From Oxalobacteraceae bacterium UBA5157 (lineage in GTDB: Bacteria > Pseudomonadota > Gammaproteobacteria > Burkholderiales > Burkholderiaceae_D), in the NCBI GenBank assembly GCA_002415335.1, contig DHXL01000187.1:1742-10553 (forward strand): a stretch of 8,812 nt of DNA. Reading direction: 5' to 3'. Positions 6,632 through 8,812 of the stretch are shown one piece after another; the stretch's first letter is position 1, and each line of letters starts with the position of its first letter. Made by a program: the position numbers and the translations under genes. The notes under the pieces were generated by a model. That model saw only the letters and a list, made by a program, of their open reading frames with translations, was not told the DNA's origin and made no database searches.

Positions 6632-8638
6632 CTACGCATCGCGCAAATGCAATAGCGCCTCCTCCGAGCTGCCATACAGCGCCGGCTCGCTATCATGGCC
6701 GCGGAACGCCTTGCCGAAATAACTGCGCATGAACGTACTGGTCGTGTAGCGCGTGACGCGGCTGTAGAAGCGTTGCGTCAAGTCGTGCACCATCTCAACA
6801 TAAGGGTCCAGCAAATCCGGTGCGATCGAAAAATTGTCGTAATTGACGATTGCCGGCACCTTTTTTCCTAGCGGCGCAAGATGGGCGGCAACCAGCTGGT
6901 GAATATGATCGATGTCGACCGCGTTCTTGACTTCGAAACCCTCAAAATTGACAAAGAAAATATTGCGCTCCGCATCGTAGGTCAGGCGCTGTTCCAGCGG
7001 CAAATACAGGATATCGCTTCGCAGTCCCATCGACCCCGGCTGGAAGATCCGTGCGTCCATCAAACGCAGCTGCGGACTCACCAGGGGTTTGAAACCCATC
7101 TGTGCGAGTACGTCCCGTTCGAGATCGACTCCGGGCGCAATCTCGATCACCTCCAGTCCATCCGCAACCAGCCGGAACACGCAGCGTTCGGTGACGTACA
7201 GCGCCGTTTGGCCGCGTTCGATCGCATAGGCGCCGCTGAAGGTGCGATGCTCGACCTCATCGACGAATTTATGGGCCGTGCCTTCGCGTCGGATCAGCAG
7301 CTTGCCATCGGCAAGCTCGACCTGCAAGCCGCCGGCCGTGAAGGTGCCGACGAATACGACCTTTTTCGCATTCTGGCTGATGTTGATGAATCCGCCGGCA
7401 CCGGCAAAGCGCGATCCGAACTTGCTCACGTTCAGATTGCCGCAACGATCGGCCTGCGCCAATCCGAGAAAGGCGACGTCGAGGCCGCCGCCATCGTAGA
7501 AATCAAATTGCGAAGGCTGGTCGATAATGGCCTCGGCATTGGTGGCGGCACCGAAGTTGAGGCCGCCGGCCGGAATGCCGCCGATTACGCCGGGCTCGGC
7601 CGTAAGCGTCACCAGGTCCATGATTTTTTCTTCGGCCGCGACACTGGCCACGCCCTCCGGCATGCCGATGCCCAGATTGACGACGTTGTTCGGTTTCAGC
7701 TCCAGCAATGCGCGGCGCGCGATGATCTTGCGCTCACTCATTTCCATCGGCCGGATCGACGACATCGGGACCTTGATTTCGCCGGCGAATGCGGCGCTGT
7801 ATGGCTCGATGAACGTCTGCATGTGGTATTCGGGCTTTTCCGCGACGACCACGCAATCGACCAGTATCCCGGGAACCTTCACCTGGCGCGGATTGAGCGA
7901 GCCGCTCTCGGCAATCCGCTCCACCTGCACGATCACGATGCCACCCGAGTTATGCGCCGCCATCGCGATCGCCAGCGCTTCCAGCGTGAGCGCTTCCTTC
8001 TCCATCGTCACGTTGCCGTCGGGGTCGGCGGTGGTGCCGCGAATGATGCCGACATTGATCGGCAGCGACTTGTAAAACAAGTAGTCCTTTCCGCCGATCG
8101 ACATCAATTCAACCAGGTCATCCTTGGTCGCGTCGTTGATTCTGCCGCCGCCGTGCCGCGGATCGACAAAGGTGCCGAGACCGACCGTGGTGAGCAGGCC
8201 CGGCTTACCGGCCGCGATGTCCCGAAACAGGTGGCTGATCACGCCTTGCGGCAAATTGTAGGCTTCTATCTTGTTGGCGATCGCCAGTTGCTGCAGCTTC
8301 GGCACCAGGCCCCAGTGGCCGCCGATCACGCGCTTGATCAAGCCCTCGTGGCCAAGGTGATTCAGGCCGCGCTCCTGGCCGTCGCCCTGTCCGGCCGCGT
8401 ACACGAGGGTCAGGTTGCGCGGCTTGCCCAGGCCTTCGAGCAGCTCGTCCTCACTCTCCAGAAAGCGCTGCTCCAGTGCGACCGCGATATTTTCCGCAAA
8501 GCCGATCCCGACAAAGCCGCCAGTGGCAATCGTGTCGCCATCGTGAATCAGCCTGACGGCCTCGGCGGCCGAGACGATCTTGTTGCGGCTGGACGGGCGC
8601 GATCCGCCTGCCATGGGATGCGGGATGCGATGGGCCAT
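6632..8638 (-). CDS. Acyl-CoA:acetate/3-ketoacid CoA-transferase (YdiF-like, fused alpha and beta parts) with extra C-terminal domain
   Basis: A 668-residue family I CoA-transferase that moves CoA between acyl-CoA and a free acid through a glutamyl-CoA thioester. The ATG at 8638 is chosen because TTGGAG (8645-8650) precedes it by 6 bases; an in-frame ATG at 8701 would add 21 residues that do not look like the family. The alpha half shows TGGFVGIGFAEN (39-50) and VGLGTFVDPRHGGGRIN (152-168); the beta half shows NLGIGMPEGV (321-330) and the catalytic E348 in TAEPGVIGGIPAGG (346-359). YdiF-type enzymes are about 530 residues, so roughly the last 120 (from about 550) form an added domain with VNFEGFEV, VNYDNF and SRVTRYTTSTFMRS. 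The gene is transcribed toward the LysR gene and is separate from the acyl-CoA operon; joint regulation is possible but not shown. Confidence 0.93.
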   Translation of the reverse strand: MAHRIPHPMAGGSRPSSRNKIVSAAEAVRLIHDGDTIATGGFVGIGFAENIAVALEQRFLESEDELLEGLGKPRNLTLVYAAGQGDGQERGLNHLGHEGLIKRVIGGHWGLVPKLQQLAIANKIEAYNLPQGVISHLFRDIAAGKPGLLTTVGLGTFVDPRHGGGRINDATKDDLVELMSIGGKDYLFYKSLPINVGIIRGTTADPDGNVTMEKEALTLEALAIAMAAHNSGGIVIVQVERIAESGSLNPRQVKVPGILVDCVVVAEKPEYHMQTFIEPYSAAFAGEIKVPMSSIRPMEMSERKIIARRALLELKPNNVVNLGIGMPEGVASVAAEEKIMDLVTLTAEPGVIGGIPAGGLNFGAATNAEAIIDQPSQFDFYDGGGLDVAFLGLAQADRCGNLNVSKFGSRFAGAGGFINISQNAKKVVFVGTFTAGGLQVELADGKLLIRREGTAHKFVDEVEHRTFSGAYAIERGQTALYVTERCVFRLVADGLEVIEIAPGVDLERDVLAQMGFKPLVSPQLRLMDARIFQPGSMGLRSDILYLPLEQRLTYDAERNIFFVNFEGFEVKNAVDIDHIHQLVAAHLAPLGKKVPAIVNYDNFSIAPDLLDPYVEMVHDLTQRFYSRVTRYTTSTFMRSYFGKAFRGHDSEPALYGSSEEALLHLRDA

Positions 8639-8644
8639 GTGGTT

Positions 8645-8650
8645 CTCCAA
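8645..8650 (-). promoter_or_regulatory. Ribosome binding site of the CoA-transferase
   Basis: TTGGAG on the minus strand, 6 bases before the ATG at 8638. It supports the 668-residue form over the longer in-frame start at 8701. Confidence 0.7.
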
Positions 8651-8703
8651 GATTGCGCAAACTGCTCTTGCCGACCATCGACAAGGCCTGGAAGTGCCCA
8701 CAA

Positions 8704-8750
8704 ATTATGCATCAGATTGGTGTCGGGCCTGAGTCAATTTGCACACCAAT
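8704..8750 (-). promoter_or_regulatory. Upstream region of the CoA-transferase with perfect 8-bp inverted repeat
   Basis: ATTGGTGT (8716-8723) and ACACCAAT (8743-8750) are exact inverted copies 19 bases apart. On the minus strand a TTGACT (8737-8732), a good -35 box, lies in the spacer, and CATAAT (8709-8704) resembles a -10 box, but the 22-base separation is too long for a simple sigma-70 promoter. The repeat is a likely operator for an activator or repressor. The rest of 8639-8812 holds nothing else I can support. Confidence 0.45.
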
Positions 8751-8812
8751 GAGCAGCACGAACATGGCCGCGCGCAGCCGATGCGCTGATAGGCCGGAGC
8801 ATCGCGATAGAC

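Noticed and set aside
6620..6660. Terminator between the convergent LysR and CoA-transferase genes
   Set aside because: The gap is 12 bases and I found no convincing GC-rich hairpin followed by a T-run in either direction.
6881..8752. Plus-strand open frame of 623 codons opposite the CoA-transferase
   Set aside because: It is antisense to a clear enzyme, is rich in His, Arg, Asp and Gln as expected of a shadow frame in G+C-rich DNA, and has no recognisable domain.
8764..8812. Possible plus-strand gene start near the right edge (ATG at 8764)
   Set aside because: Only 16 codons are visible, with no ribosome site or recognisable protein sequence.

Overview
The window (about 60% G+C by eye) looks like a chromosomal segment of a betaproteobacterium, most likely Burkholderiales and possibly Oxalobacteraceae. 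This rests on the style of the protein families, the dense codon-biased coding and the gene set; no rRNA or other firm taxonomic marker is present. No mobile element, CRISPR array, tRNA or rRNA was seen.

Layout. Positions 1-5621 hold six closely spaced minus-strand genes, transcribed right to left with gaps of 11-51 bases: a histidine-phosphatase-fold protein, an SDR (NADP type), a PaaI-like hotdog thioesterase, an acyl-CoA dehydrogenase of the ACAD10/ACAD11 type, a second SDR (NAD type), and an AMP-forming acyl-CoA ligase that runs off the left edge. A 95-base divergent intergenic region (5622-5716) follows, with a promoter candidate facing each way and two inverted repeats. A plus-strand LysR-type regulator (5717-6619) comes next. 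Convergent with it, separated by 12 bases, is a large minus-strand acyl-CoA:acetate/3-ketoacid CoA-transferase (6632-8638) with an extra C-terminal domain. The last 174 bases (8639-8812) hold the leader of that gene, with a perfect 8-bp inverted repeat, and no supported gene.

How the genes may work together. The minus-strand operon has what is needed for catabolism of a fatty or hydroxy/branched acid: activation to the CoA ester (ligase), alpha-beta chemistry (ACAD), two alcohol/keto redox steps with different cofactors (SDRs), and CoA release (thioesterase). The divergent LysR regulator probably controls it. The CoA-transferase may feed acids into, or recover CoA from, the same pool. The most interesting point is that the ACAD belongs to the type that in mammals is fused to an APH-like kinase and acts on 4-phospho-acyl-CoA. 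Here it shares an operon with a phosphatase-fold protein whose second catalytic histidine is replaced by serine. No kinase gene is visible in the window, so a phospho-acyl-CoA route is a hypothesis only.
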